The notes beneath the pieces are model-generated. The model was given only the letters and a program-made list of their open reading frames with translations, made no database searches and was not told the DNA's origin. Below are positions 10,135-20,466 of a DNA stretch of 64,000 nt, piece by piece. How positions within the stretch are numbered: position 1 is the stretch's first letter; each line of letters opens with the position of its first letter. The position numbers were made by a program, and so were the translations under genes. Source of the stretch: Immersiella caudata (Eukaryota > Ascomycota > Sordariomycetes > Sordariales > Lasiosphaeriaceae); NCBI GenBank assembly GCA_030512335.1, contig JAULSU010000003.1, forward strand, positions 2,418,001 to 2,482,000, in the 5' to 3' direction.

Positions 10135-11197
10135 GCTATTGGTTGCTTCTGTGCCATTAATTTCATGTTTTGCTGTTTTATTCGTCGTCTCGCCCTTCGT
10201 CTCGCTCATGCGTGTCCAGTTCACGCAGACCTCGCAAACGCTTGGGCAAACGAAACGTTCCGGATAACGCAAAGGGGTAAGGGTATAATGGGATGGAACG
10301 GACGGCGATGGGTATAATGAACAGGGATGATCTTCAGGGGGGTTGATTAGGATGGGGGGAAAGATAACCTGTACAATACTTGATTGCATCATGATACCAA
10401 GAACGGGCAGACGGCTGAGTTGGTCAGAGAGATGGGCGAGGTTTAGTGAGGCCAAGGAAATGGCATCGAATAAAATACTGAATAACCTTGGCGTGACCTT
10501 GGATGTGAGAGTAGACTGTTTTTCTGCCTGCTAAAGGGGGAGTGCATCGTGAGCTGAGGGTTCAGAAGGAGCATGCCTCTGATAGAAAGAGCGCAAGGAG
10601 CTGCTGACTCAGACCACCAAGTTCGTTGAGAGGAGCAGGAATAAATAGGGAGGAAACCCCTGGTACGTAGTAAGAACACTTTCAGGTCTTATATTATATT
10701 TTTTTTGACTCCAATCACTCTCTTTGAAGTTGAGCAGTCAGTTGGTCGATCATCCCGTCCCCCACTTGGTCAATCTGTGCGTCCCTCTCGCCAAGGCGGT
10801 CGTAAGACCCACCCCAAGCGATCCATTCGGCGGAAGGAAAGGATGTACTGGTTGTGGCCAATCAGCGTCAAGAAGCGACTGTGTCAAAGCAGTCGCGGCC
10901 GGCACAGCACAAAGCGAGAGCTGTCTTTCAGGAGGTAGTGATTTTGCGACTTGACCATCTCTTGGATTTTTCTACTCTGCAGCTTGCTCTTTCGACGGCG
11001 CAATATCGATTTTCTCGAGGCTAACGGCTATTTATTATTACCGATCTCCAATGACCACACGGATTCGGCAAGGCTAGGGAATAGCCGACCTAGGTTCCTT
11101 TTTCGGCCTGCGACCGAGGAGAAGGGGATTCGAGGGGCAGGAAGAAGAAGCACAAAGGACGAGCGATTCGCGGAGAGAGAAAGGAGAAGAGGCAACG
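10135..11197. other. Intergenic spacer
   Basis: About 1 kb between two genes on the + strand. It holds the 3' UTR of the disordered-protein gene and the promoter of the glutaminyl cyclase. No RNA gene or repeat was seen. A short T-run lies near 10698-10707. The last ~100 bp before the ATG are purine-rich (GA-rich leader). Confidence 0.5.
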
Positions 11198-12322
11198 ATG
11201 GCGACAGAAACGAGGAGGATACTCGGCGCGAAGGCATTGCGCCTGCTGGTTGGGCTGCTGCTGTTTTTCGGCCTCGTCAAGTCCGTCGAGGCCTACAAGG
11301 ACCTGTCCGATAATTTCCTGCGACTTATGCCCGCGCCGGGTGAGAAGGACTTTGATATCCACGACGGCGAGCTGCTCGCGCCGATATTGATACCGCGCGT
11401 GCCGGGGACACCGGGGCAGACGAAGACGCAGGAGCATTTCGTCAACTTTTTCAGAAAGTACTTGCCGAAGTGGGAGATTACGTGGCAGAACTCGACAGGC
11501 AAGACGCCTGCTACGGGAGATCGCGACATTCCGTTCCAGAATCTTATTATCAAGAGGGAACCGCCATGGACGAAGCCGGGGCAGGCGAATCTGCTTACGC
11601 TGGTAGCGCATTACGATAGCAAGATCGAACCGAAGGGATTCATTGGGGCCACGGACAGCGCGGCGCCGTGCGCGGTGTTGATGTTTGTGGCCAGGGCGGT
11701 CGACAAGTATATTACGCAGATGCACGATGAGATGGTGAAGCTCAACGAGGGGGGGACGCCGGAGATGGACATGGGGGTGCAGATTTTGCTCTTGGATGGG
11801 GAGGAGGCCTTTGTGAGCTGGACAGATACGGATTCGCTGTACGGGGCGCGCGCGCTCGCGGCCGAGTGGGAGGCCACGCCGTTCCAGGCATTATCCAACT
11901 ATCAGAATCCGCTGAGGCAGATTTCGCTGTTTGTTTTGTTGGATCTGTTGGGCTCGGCAAATCCTTCGGTACCAAGTTACTTCCAGACGACACATTGGGC
12001 GTACAGGAAGGTGGCTACGCTGGAGTCACGCCTCCGGAGTATGGGGTTGCTTGAGAGCAAGCCGAGGGAGCCGTTCTTACCCCAGTCAGAGAAGCGGGCC
12101 AACGAGTTTGGACGAGGGTGGGTAGGAGATGACCACGTGCCGTTCATGGCGAGGGGAGCTGAGGTTCTGCATATGATCCCGAGCCCATTTCCCAACGTGT
12201 GGCATACCATGCAAGATGATGGGGAACACCTGGACCTGGCGACGGTCAGGGACTGGGCGCGGATCATGACCGCGTTCACCTTGGAATGGTTGGACATGAT
12301 GGAGGTGGAGCCAAGGGCATGA
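11198..12322 (+). CDS. Glutaminyl-peptide cyclotransferase (M28-type, zinc)
   Basis: Single-exon gene of 374 aa. Residues ~12-32 form a hydrophobic signal sequence or anchor, so the enzyme should act in the secretory pathway or outside the cell. The body is the M28-peptidase-like fold of animal-type glutaminyl cyclases, which convert N-terminal Gln (or Glu) to pyroglutamate. Zinc and catalytic positions are visible: AHYDSK at 137-142, GATDSAAPC with Asp153, LLDGEEAF with Glu202/Glu203, Asp248 or 249 in LLDLLG, DDHVPF at 311-316, and NVWHTMQDD with His336. These correspond in order to the Asp, Glu, Glu, Asp and His set of human QC. The ATG at 11198 is followed directly by the signal sequence. 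Confidence 0.95.
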   Translation: MATETRRILGAKALRLLVGLLLFFGLVKSVEAYKDLSDNFLRLMPAPGEKDFDIHDGELLAPILIPRVPGTPGQTKTQEHFVNFFRKYLPKWEITWQNSTGKTPATGDRDIPFQNLIIKREPPWTKPGQANLLTLVAHYDSKIEPKGFIGATDSAAPCAVLMFVARAVDKYITQMHDEMVKLNEGGTPEMDMGVQILLLDGEEAFVSWTDTDSLYGARALAAEWEATPFQALSNYQNPLRQISLFVLLDLLGSANPSVPSYFQTTHWAYRKVATLESRLRSMGLLESKPREPFLPQSEKRANEFGRGWVGDDHVPFMARGAEVLHMIPSPFPNVWHTMQDDGEHLDLATVRDWARIMTAFTLEWLDMMEVEPRA

Positions 12323-13290
12323 GGGGTCGTGACAGACTTGTCATGCTGACGATATGGTGCGCAGTTGAGGGACGCAACGCATAAACAGGTATCTGGTGGC
12401 TTTAGCTAGGAGAATCACGGCTGTATTATACCAAGGATGCACAAGTTTCTTGATGTTTGGGATTGGGCGGAAATCACTGTCGATATCAAATGAGTGGATG
12501 CGTCCGAGGGATGAGACTCGGAGAGTGAAGCAGGGAGAAAACGGTACTGCTTTGGAACAGAAACTTCTGATAGGCATCGGAGGCGTTTTAAGAAATTATT
12601 TCCATGAAATTTGAACCCCCAGAGGGAGTTCCAGTTGACTGAGGAGCCCCTTGCAGCGATGACCAGGGCGATGCTGCCCCGTACTGGTGGGGGTAGCGGG
12701 GTCGTGAAATCCGGCCTCGTGAGTCAACCGCATCCAACCGATCGTCCCACGACTTGGGCATGTCTTGAATCGCCCACGACGGCTGCCTCTCGCCTTGTTA
12801 CCGCCCCTAGAATCCCGTCTAGACTCTTAGAACGCAACATCTTGCATCGCCTGTGCAACGTACCCGCTTGCCGCCCTCGGATCGCCAACTGTAGATTGCC
12901 AAGAGCGTACCTCGCCTAGGTAGCGACAAGAACTCTCCGCCCGCGCGGCTTCGAGGTGCAGATCAATCGGCAGGAGCCGAACAAGGTTGGGCTTTTCTCC
13001 CATTTCTCTGCAGAGACTGCATCAAGCATCTCTGCTTCATTCTACCAAACACGGCTTCTCACGGGTCTCAGTCGACACCGACCACCAGCAGAGAGCGACC
13101 GACAACTGTCGGCGGCGTCCTCTTCGACCAGCAATTCACCTCGCTACAGCAACCCCCACCAACCGCGCACTTCACAATCTTCCCCTCGCCTCCCACCCCG
13201 GCTCCAGCTCCCGATAGCCCATCGCCGCCTACTTGCGCGCAAACTCAGAACGCGACGACAAACACCGCCTCGCGGCATCAGAGAGCAGCC
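12323..13290. other. Intergenic spacer and PHO85 leader
   Basis: About 1 kb. The region from ~12950 to 13290 is C-rich with short ORFs and probably forms the promoter and 5' UTR of the kinase gene. Nothing else was recognised. Confidence 0.5.
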
Positions 13291-14339
13291 ATGGACGGCA
13301 AGAGACACCCAAGCTCGTTCCAGCAGCTGGAGAAGCTGGGCGAAGGAACCTACGCGACGGTGAGTGATAGCGCTATAACTTCCGCCTGTACACTGCTGAC
13401 GGGCTTGTTTTAATTCATCTCTAGGTGTTCAAAGGTCGAAACCGGCAGACCGGCGAGCTTGTGGCGCTGAAAGAGATTCATCTCGACTCAGAGGAAGGAA
13501 CCCCCAGTACGGCTATCCGTGAGATCTCCTTGATGAAGGAGCTCAAGCACGAGAACATCGTCGCCCTCCACGACGTTATTCACACGGAGAACAAACTCAT
13601 GCTTGTGTTCGAGTACATGGATGGCGATCTGAAGAAGTACATGGATACTCAAGGCGAACGCGGCGCGTTGCGACCTCCCGTCATCAAGTCCTTTATGTAC
13701 CAGCTGCTGAAGGGCATCGACTTCTGCCACAAAAACAGGGTCTTGCACCGAGATTTGAAGCCACAAAACTTGCTCATCAACAGCAAGGGCCAACTCAAGC
13801 TGGGGGACTTTGGCCTTGCCAGAGCGTTCGGGATCCCGGTCAACACTTTCAGCAACGAGGTAGTGACGCTCTGGTACCGTGCTCCCGACGTTCTCCTTGG
13901 AAGCAGGACCTACAATACCAGCATCGATATCTGGTCGGCCGGATGCATCATGGCAGAGATGTTCACCGGGAGGCCGCTGTTCCCGGGCACAACGAACGAG
14001 GATCAAATCATTCGCATCTTCCGCATCATGGGGACCCCGACAGAGAGGACATGGCCAGGGCTGTCGCAGTATCCCGAGTACAAAACGACATGGCAGATGT
14101 ACGCAACACAGAACCTGGCAAGCATTCTACACCAGATCGACGCTACGGGAATAGACCTTTTGCAACGGATGTTGCAGCTAAGACCGGAGCTTCGGATCTC
14201 GGCAGCTGAGGCGCTGCTGCATCCTTGGTTCAACGATCTTCTCATCCCACAGCACCAGCACCACCAACCGCAACAGCCAATGATGCAGCCTCATAGGGGA
14301 TATCAGCAACCAGGCCAGCCAAGTTACGACGGCTATTAG
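13291..14339 (+). CDS. PHO85: Cyclin-dependent kinase of the PHO85 / PhoA type
   Basis: Two exons, 13291-13359 and 13425-14339, joined across a 65-bp intron in phase 0, giving 327 aa. Exon 1 encodes the start of the glycine loop (LGEGTYAT) and exon 2 continues VFKGRN. A full CDK kinase domain follows: VALKEIHLD (ATP lysine), the cyclin-binding helix EGTPSTAIREISLMKEL, HRDLKPQNLL (catalytic loop), LGDFGLARAFG and the T-loop ending VVTLWYRAPDVLLG. Substrate-lobe motifs SIDIWSAGCIMAEM and RPLFPGTTNEDQ are present. The PSTAIRE helix with VNTFSNEVVTLWYRAPDVL is typical of Pho85/PhoA rather than Cdc28. The tail is short and Gln/His/Pro-rich. Pho85 kinases work with many cyclins in phosphate sensing, glycogen metabolism and polarity. 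Confidence 0.95.
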
Positions 14340-15555
14340 CTACTCTCGTCTAGCTTGACGACCCTCAGCCCCTGCTGGGGCGTCGCCCGAGAAATCTTGA
14401 CCTCTAAAGACACATCTGAGCCTCCCTTCATTGTCAGCAAGTGTAACTCTGCCGTACTCCAGGCCTCGAGAGACTATGTTCATGGTCCCCCTATCCCCGA
14501 CGGTTTCCTGCTTGAAAATTCAGAACAAGTCGCAGTCGAGCAGACACCACCATCAGGGCTTCACCGAGACTTGTCATCTTAGGCCCAGGCCCGAAGCCTT
14601 CAGCCCGGTAGCCAGTACCCAACCATCATGAACATGGGACGATCAACAATAGAGAATAATCCGGCTTGTACCATCCTCGCAACAAGATATACTCATGAGT
14701 TGCTGTCGCACCGTGCTATCGCTAACAAATGACGACCATAGCGATGAAAACCTGGTCGTGCAAGGCCACTAGGGAGCCAACCCTGCAAGAAATCACAGAC
14801 AGCGTTAGGAGGCTCAAGGTCATGGGAGTCTGCGCATTTCTTAGATCCTGCGATATTCGTTTTACAGCCTAGGAGGAACGGAGTTTTTTAGTGGACAATG
14901 GTAGCGATGCTTCTCTGGGTTCTGGATGTTTACGAAGGCGAAGCGGATTTAATCAAGGGGATCAACCCATCCTCAACCTTGCATTGACAGTGTAATTCAT
15001 CAAATCCGCTAGGTCTCTAGAATCCCCAAAAGGCGTAATTGCAAGAAAATCCACTACAATGATTTTTTTTTAAATTTTGATTTTTTTTTATTTCCGCGCC
15101 AGTCACTCATCAGTTACGGGAGGCGCAAGCGTCAGTCGGACGCCGGACGCGGGACGCCGGATGCTGTCGTCGGCTGGATTGCTTTCGTTGAAGTTCAAAC
15201 AATGCCTGCCTTGACAGTTCAATTCGCTTATTATTCTGGGGAAATCTCGGAGAAAGAGGTGATGCAAAGGGTTGATGAGACTGGCGAGATGTCTGCTGAT
15301 AGGCCTGCCAGCACGATGGCTTCACGTTTCGGATTTTCAGGCTTCACGCTTGGCCGCAAGAAGCCGAGCAACGCCGTTTGACTGGTGGATCCTAGGTGGT
15401 CCGTGCTGGTCTCGGCAAATCCTCGGAGTGGCCGGACGTGCGACACAGTTTCGCTCATCAACCGCAGGTCGGGCCATCACCCATGCCCCAGATCCATGGG
15501 GTGATCGCCCGCAACCCCACTCCTGGTCGGCATGTAGCCGCATGCTGTCCAAACG
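14340..15555. other. Intergenic spacer with AT-rich tract
   Basis: About 1.2 kb. The AT-rich stretch 15061-15091 consists of T-runs separated by AAA and GA. Two short overlapping ORFs at 15230-15600 on opposite strands have no recognisable product. It contains the PHO85 3' UTR and the NLR promoter. Confidence 0.5.
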
Positions 15556-18500
15556 ATGTATCCATCCGATATCAATCAGATTTTAACACTGGCTACTATT
15601 GCCATCCTTAGCTTCGCGATCTCTCGAAGGCTGCCTATCGGTTATTCCCGCTCGGTACGAGAGCGGGTCCATGCGGATCGACAACCTGGGATTAACCACC
15701 ACTCATTGAATGGCAGGACATTTCGCATGCGCGGAGTGCCTCTGGAATGGGATGCCGACCGCGTACAGTCATTCTTGACCGAGCACTATGGCCCAGCCAA
15801 GCCAGTTATCAAGTCCCTTGCGCCAGAGATTGGTGGCCGCTTTCGCACTGGTACAGTGGTGTTCCTGAACGCTGCCTCACTCCCCGACGCTCTCCAAATC
15901 GGCTCACCATGGCGTATCTCGCTTCCCAGGCGGGAGACCGATCAGGCAACTTGCGACGACTCCCTAACGCTAGACGATGACTTCCATGGCATCACAACCC
16001 TCTTCGCTCCGCCTCCGGACGACCACAAAGTCAAGTAAGCGGACCGTATAACTGACATGGTCGGGTTGCATAGAAGCTAATTTGTGTCAGTATTGTTGCA
16101 CTATCCGGTCTTGGCGGACACGCTTTCGGGTCATTCAAAGAAAGAAAGGGAACCCACATGTGGCTCCGTGATTCCCTTCCATACGACCTCACGCGAGAGA
16201 ACACCGGTCGTCCGATGGCAAAAGTGATGACGTACGGCTATGAATCGAGTGTGGCACAGAGCAAGAATATACAGAATTTGGAGGACCTTGCGACATCACT
16301 TCATAATAGTTTGCTCGCATTGGTTGGCACTCTCACCATCAAACCCGTCATTCTAATCGCCCATAGCTTGGGAGGATTAATCGTCAAGCAGGTGAGTACA
16401 GCTGGGTATTCCCCTGGAGCGGATTCTAATGCTCTGGGTAGGCAATAATCACATTGTTGAAATCAAAAAACGAGGACGACAAGCGGCTCATTCAAGCAAT
16501 ATATGGAATAGTATTCTTTGGTGTCCCACATGACGGAATGGACATCAGCTCACTGATCCATGTGGCAGGAGACGGACCGAACCGCTCCCTAATCGAGTCT
16601 CTCAGCCGTGTTAACTCGCAGGTCCTGATCAACCAACAGCGGGAGTTCCACAAGGCTCTGGGTGAGGAAAGAGACTCTGAAGTAGTACACTTTTATGAAA
16701 TGCTCGAGTCGCCTACAGCACAGGTATGATTCTCTCTTCCTCGCACACACACACACACACTAACGTGGAACAGGAGAAAGATGGCCAGTGGGCAATGACA
16801 GGGCCGCCGGCTGTCCTAGTCTCCAAAATTTCCGCGACGCATTGCCGTCCAGGGGAATACGGCGCTGAGCACATGTGTGCTGTCACACGTACGCACTCGG
16901 ACATGGTAAAATTCAGCCCACAGGACCACGAATACGATAAGGTTCGCGGCAGGCTGAGGGGCCTTGCCGGACGGGCGGTAACGAAGCATATTCGCACCAG
17001 GACCAACACAGATACCGGTCCGTCTGAGGGATGGCAAGCCGGTAAGGAAAACTAGCCAATCGCTTCTGAGAATATATTGGGCTAAATCTGCTCTGGAGAC
17101 CAAGTCCTATCCGAGACGGCGCAAGATTGCCTCAAGTCGCTAGCCTTTCCGCAAATGCAGAACCGTTCCCATGATATCGGCAGTGCTGCTGAGGGGACAT
17201 GCGAGTGGCTACTTCAACACAAGACGTACAGTAGCTGGGCCATTTGCGACCGAGGTCTACTCTGGATTAAAGGAAAGCCTGGCTCTGGAAAGTCGACACT
17301 GCTAAAATATGCTTTCGATAAACACGAAACCAGGGACGGCGCCCTTGTTCTCTCGTTCTTCTTCCACGGTCGCGGCGATGAACTTCAAAGGACGCCTTTT
17401 GGCCTCTGGCGGTCTCTCCTTCATCAGGTCCTTCGGCAAGCCCCCGGCGTACTGCAGGATCTCGTCGACGAGTTTAAAACAAAGCGTATACAGAACGGCA
17501 AGCCGGGTAAGGACTGGCACTGGCATGAAGAGGAATTGTGGCCCTTCTTAAAATCGTCTCTTTTAAAGATCCTAAAAACTCGCCCAGTCCGGTTATTTAT
17601 CGACGCCTTAGACGAATGTGGCGAGGAACATGCAGTTAGGCTTGTTGAGATTTTCAAGTCTTTGCTGAAAAGTCTCGAATTCCAGACTATAAATCTCAGA
17701 CGGTGTAGCATCTGCTTCTCTTGTCGCCACTATCCGATCCTGGATCTGGACCAAAGCATGTTCGAAATATGCACCGAGGATGAAAACCAAGGGGACATTT
17801 CGACGTTCGTGGATAATCAGCTTGCCGAGTTTCGGGCGCGAACATCATCAACGATTCCAACCTGGATTACGGAACGTGCCTCTGGCGTTTTCATGTGGGC
17901 TCGTCTCGTGGTAAAGCAAGTTCTGTACATGGAACGTAAAAGAGAACCATTGAGGAAGATTGAAAGGGAAATCCATTCTATCCCCCCCGATCTCGATAAA
18001 CTCTACCGACAACTAATTCAGGGGATAGAACCAGCCTCCCAAAGACTAATCCAATGGATTTGCTTTGCCACGCGGCCCTTGTCCATAGATGAGTTGCGAT
18101 GGGCTATGGTTATCGAGGCCGATTTCCCACACCAGTCGTTACGGTTATGCGAGAGCTTAGAAGACTACGAAGCCGATAATGACCTGATGAAGAGCCGGGT
18201 CCAGACGCTTAGCCGCGGTCTTGCCGAAGTCAGCCAAGAGCAGGTTGTCCAGTTCATCCACCAGTCCGTTAAGGACTTCTTTATCGAGAAAGGCCTCTCA
18301 GCTTTGGACGGCAACGTAACGTTGACCGAGGCGGCCATCAGGGCACACTTTCGGTTCTCTAAGATCTGCATACGCTACTTAGCGATGGAGGAGATCGGTC
18401 GATCAACAACTTACAACGACTTTACCTTTCTCCGTTACGCTACGACCTCATGGGTGGCGCATGCACAGCAGTGCGATGCTAGAAGCGTCCCTCAAGCGGA

Positions 18501-18906
18501 TTTTCTGGCGCTATTTGCTTGGCCGTCAAACAATCTCATAGAGTTATGGGTGCGCATTTACCAGGCAATAGATAGATATTCAGATGACTGTCCACCAAAA
18601 AGGACTAGCCTTCTACACGTTGCGTCAAGATACGGGATCTTCGGGTTGGTAACGGCCAGTCTGCAGAGTACAGACCAAATCACTACGGTTATTGACGTCA
18701 TGGACTATTACTGTCGGACACCACTGTCGTGGGCTGCCGGGAACGGCCACGAGGCCGTTGTGCGATTACTACTCGATGCCAGCGCTACTGTCGACATAAA
18801 AAGTAAAAACGGTCGGACACCACTGTCGTTGGCTGCCGGGAACGGCCACGAGGCCGTTGTGCGATTACTACTCGATGCCAGCGCTACTGTTCGACACAAC
18901 AGATGA
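15556..18906 (+). CDS. NOD-like receptor: alpha/beta-hydrolase (SesB-like) - NACHT - ankyrin repeats
   Basis: Five exons: 15556-16034, 16091-16391, 16442-16723, 16774-17041 and 17099-18906. All four introns are 50-57 bp and keep the frame, giving 1045 aa as read. A hydrophobic helix (ILTLATIAILSF) lies near the N-terminus. Residues ~158-350 form an alpha/beta-hydrolase of the SesB/DUF676 type, with VALSGLGGHAFGSF and the nucleophile elbow AHSLGG (Ser252). The NACHT NTPase follows, with P-loop GKPGSGKST at ~502-510 and Walker B VRLFIDALDE at ~610. A helical region leads to ankyrin repeats from ~982. In the third ankyrin unit one extra T (18890/18891) shifts the frame and the protein ends RHNR-stop at 18906. 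The remaining repeats stay open in the shifted frame to 19357. Fungal NLRs of this design act in self/non-self recognition and regulated cell death. The truncated product may still work, or the gene may be an inactive allele. Confidence 0.88.
16744..16760 (+). repeat. (CA)n microsatellite inside NLR intron 3
   Basis: Eight CA units plus C lie within the 50-bp third intron of the NLR gene, just before the branch-point-like ctaac. Length change here would alter the spacing from donor to branch site. Confidence 0.9.
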
Positions 18907-19268
18907 AAACGGTCGGACACCACTGTCGTGGGCTGCCGAGAACGGCCACGAGGCTGTTGTGCGATTACTACTCGATGCCAGCGCTACTGTCGACACAACA
19001 GATGAAAACGGTCGGACACCACTGTCGTGGGCTGCCGGGAACGGCCACGAGGCCGTTGTGCGATTACTACTCGATGCCAGCGCTACTGTCGACATAAAAA
19101 GTAAAAACGGTCGGACACCACTGTCGTGGGCTGCCGAGAACGGCCACGAGGCTGTTGTGCGATTACTACTCGATGCCAGCGCTACTGTCGACACAACAGA
19201 TGAAAACGGTCGGACACCACTGTCGTGGGCTGCCGAGAACGGCCACGAGGCCGTTGTGCGATTACTGC
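18714..19268 (+). repeat. Ankyrin-coding tandem repeat, six units of 99 bp
   Basis: Units begin (tcggacaccactgtcg) at 18714, 18813, 18913, 19012, 19111 and 19210. Spacings are 99, 100, 99, 99 and 99 bp. Each unit encodes one 33-residue ankyrin repeat of the type GRTPLSWAAxNGHEAVVRLLL. Units differ at only a few bases: G/E in AAGNG versus AAENG, W/L in unit 2, a silent gcc/gct, and linkers DIKSK or DTTDE. The sixth unit breaks off at about 19268. The single 100-bp spacing carries the frameshifting T. Such near-identity points to recent duplication or ongoing homogenisation. Confidence 0.97.
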
Positions 19269-19357
19269 AATGTCATACCAATACCAGTGATACACCGGCC
19301 GTCTCTACTAGCCTCACGATGCAGCACTATGATTCGACAGAACCGGCAAGAGAATGA
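18907..19357 (+). pseudogene. Out-of-frame continuation of the NLR ankyrin domain
   Basis: After the inserted T the reading frame moves by one base. Four further ankyrin repeats remain free of stops in that frame. They are followed by a short Ser/Thr-rich tail (TSDTPAVSTSLTMQHYD) ending at TGA 19355-19357. Without the extra base the NLR would be about 150 residues longer. The open frame shows the change is recent, or that some transcripts or alleles still use it. Confidence 0.8.
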
Positions 19358-20466
19358 ATCCTATTATTTTCTATTCGGATTTGTCTTCCAGGGAAGGGTC
19401 TGGGAGACAATGTCAATATATAGCCTTTCATGATCACATTCTATCAGGTTCTCGATGATTTGTCAGCAATCGCCCCTCTCCAAGTATTTCTCAATAAGAT
19501 ATCAGGTGATTGAACATGTGGCAATAGCAACAACAGTGGCGATTAGGCTAAAAATAACCTCTTAGCAAGCTTGGGCATTGACCTCGAGTTATCGACACAA
19601 AAGATCATCGTGGCTCTCACAGAGTACATGCATTGTACTGTAATTACTCACACTGTCACATCGCTCAGTGGGATACTCCAGTCCGTGTGAGGGCGCACGA
19701 TGTACACCTCCTCCAGGATAATAAACACCTAGCGTGGTACATCCCCCACTTCTTTCCTTCAGTGGTATAGGCGCTGGAAATCCAAGGCTACAGGGCCGAC
19801 TGATTCGACGGCTCAGGCCCCAGCGAGGAAGGCCAGGGTCGACTCAACGACAGTGGCTGATTTATTCTTTTGACTGGGAGAGGTACTGGCTGGTAGAAAC
19901 TGCTAGAAAGAATACATCTGAGATGTGGCGCTGTAGGTGCTGATCTGCCCTGGAGGAGGCCCTGGAATGCCCTGCTGAAAATGGGAAAGTTGCTCTTGGC
20001 CGTACCGCGCTAGGTGTTTATTATCCTGGAGGAGGTGTAGATGGCTAAATGCATCAAAAGTCTGTGCGCAGAAAAAGGGTGAGAGAAAAGCGGAAGCCGA
20101 TTTCGCTGGTGCTGTAATACTGGAGGTGTAAGTGAGTCGTGCCCCACACATGAGCAAAACAAACGTGGGGGATGCTCAGTCTGGGGTTTATGCATCTAAG
20201 GGTCGCCCCGTTAAATCCTTATCGGCGCGATAACCTTATTTGCTCCTCAGCATTCCGCCGAGGCGCATCCCACGCGCCAGTTGACAGTTGCTCAACCTTC
20301 TTGAGCCGAAAACAAGGCTGTTGCCTTTTCGCAATCGGCATTTCAAAAAACTCAGCGCAGGACATGGCCACCACTCTTTCATCCCTCATCGCCCTCTGAC
20401 CTAGACCTCTCGCGCAGTCTGCCGCATGGGAATCAATTGATTTGATAAAAGGACACAATCTCGGCG
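19358..20466. other. Intergenic spacer
   Basis: About 1.1 kb between the NLR and SGF73, moderately AT-rich up to ~19750. Only short ORFs on both strands; none recognised. No tRNA-like B-box with matching arms was found. Confidence 0.5.

Noticed and set aside
18714..19268. Regular repeats that could suggest a CRISPR array
   Set aside because: Units are contiguous, 99 bp long, without unique spacers, and encode ankyrin repeats in an open frame.
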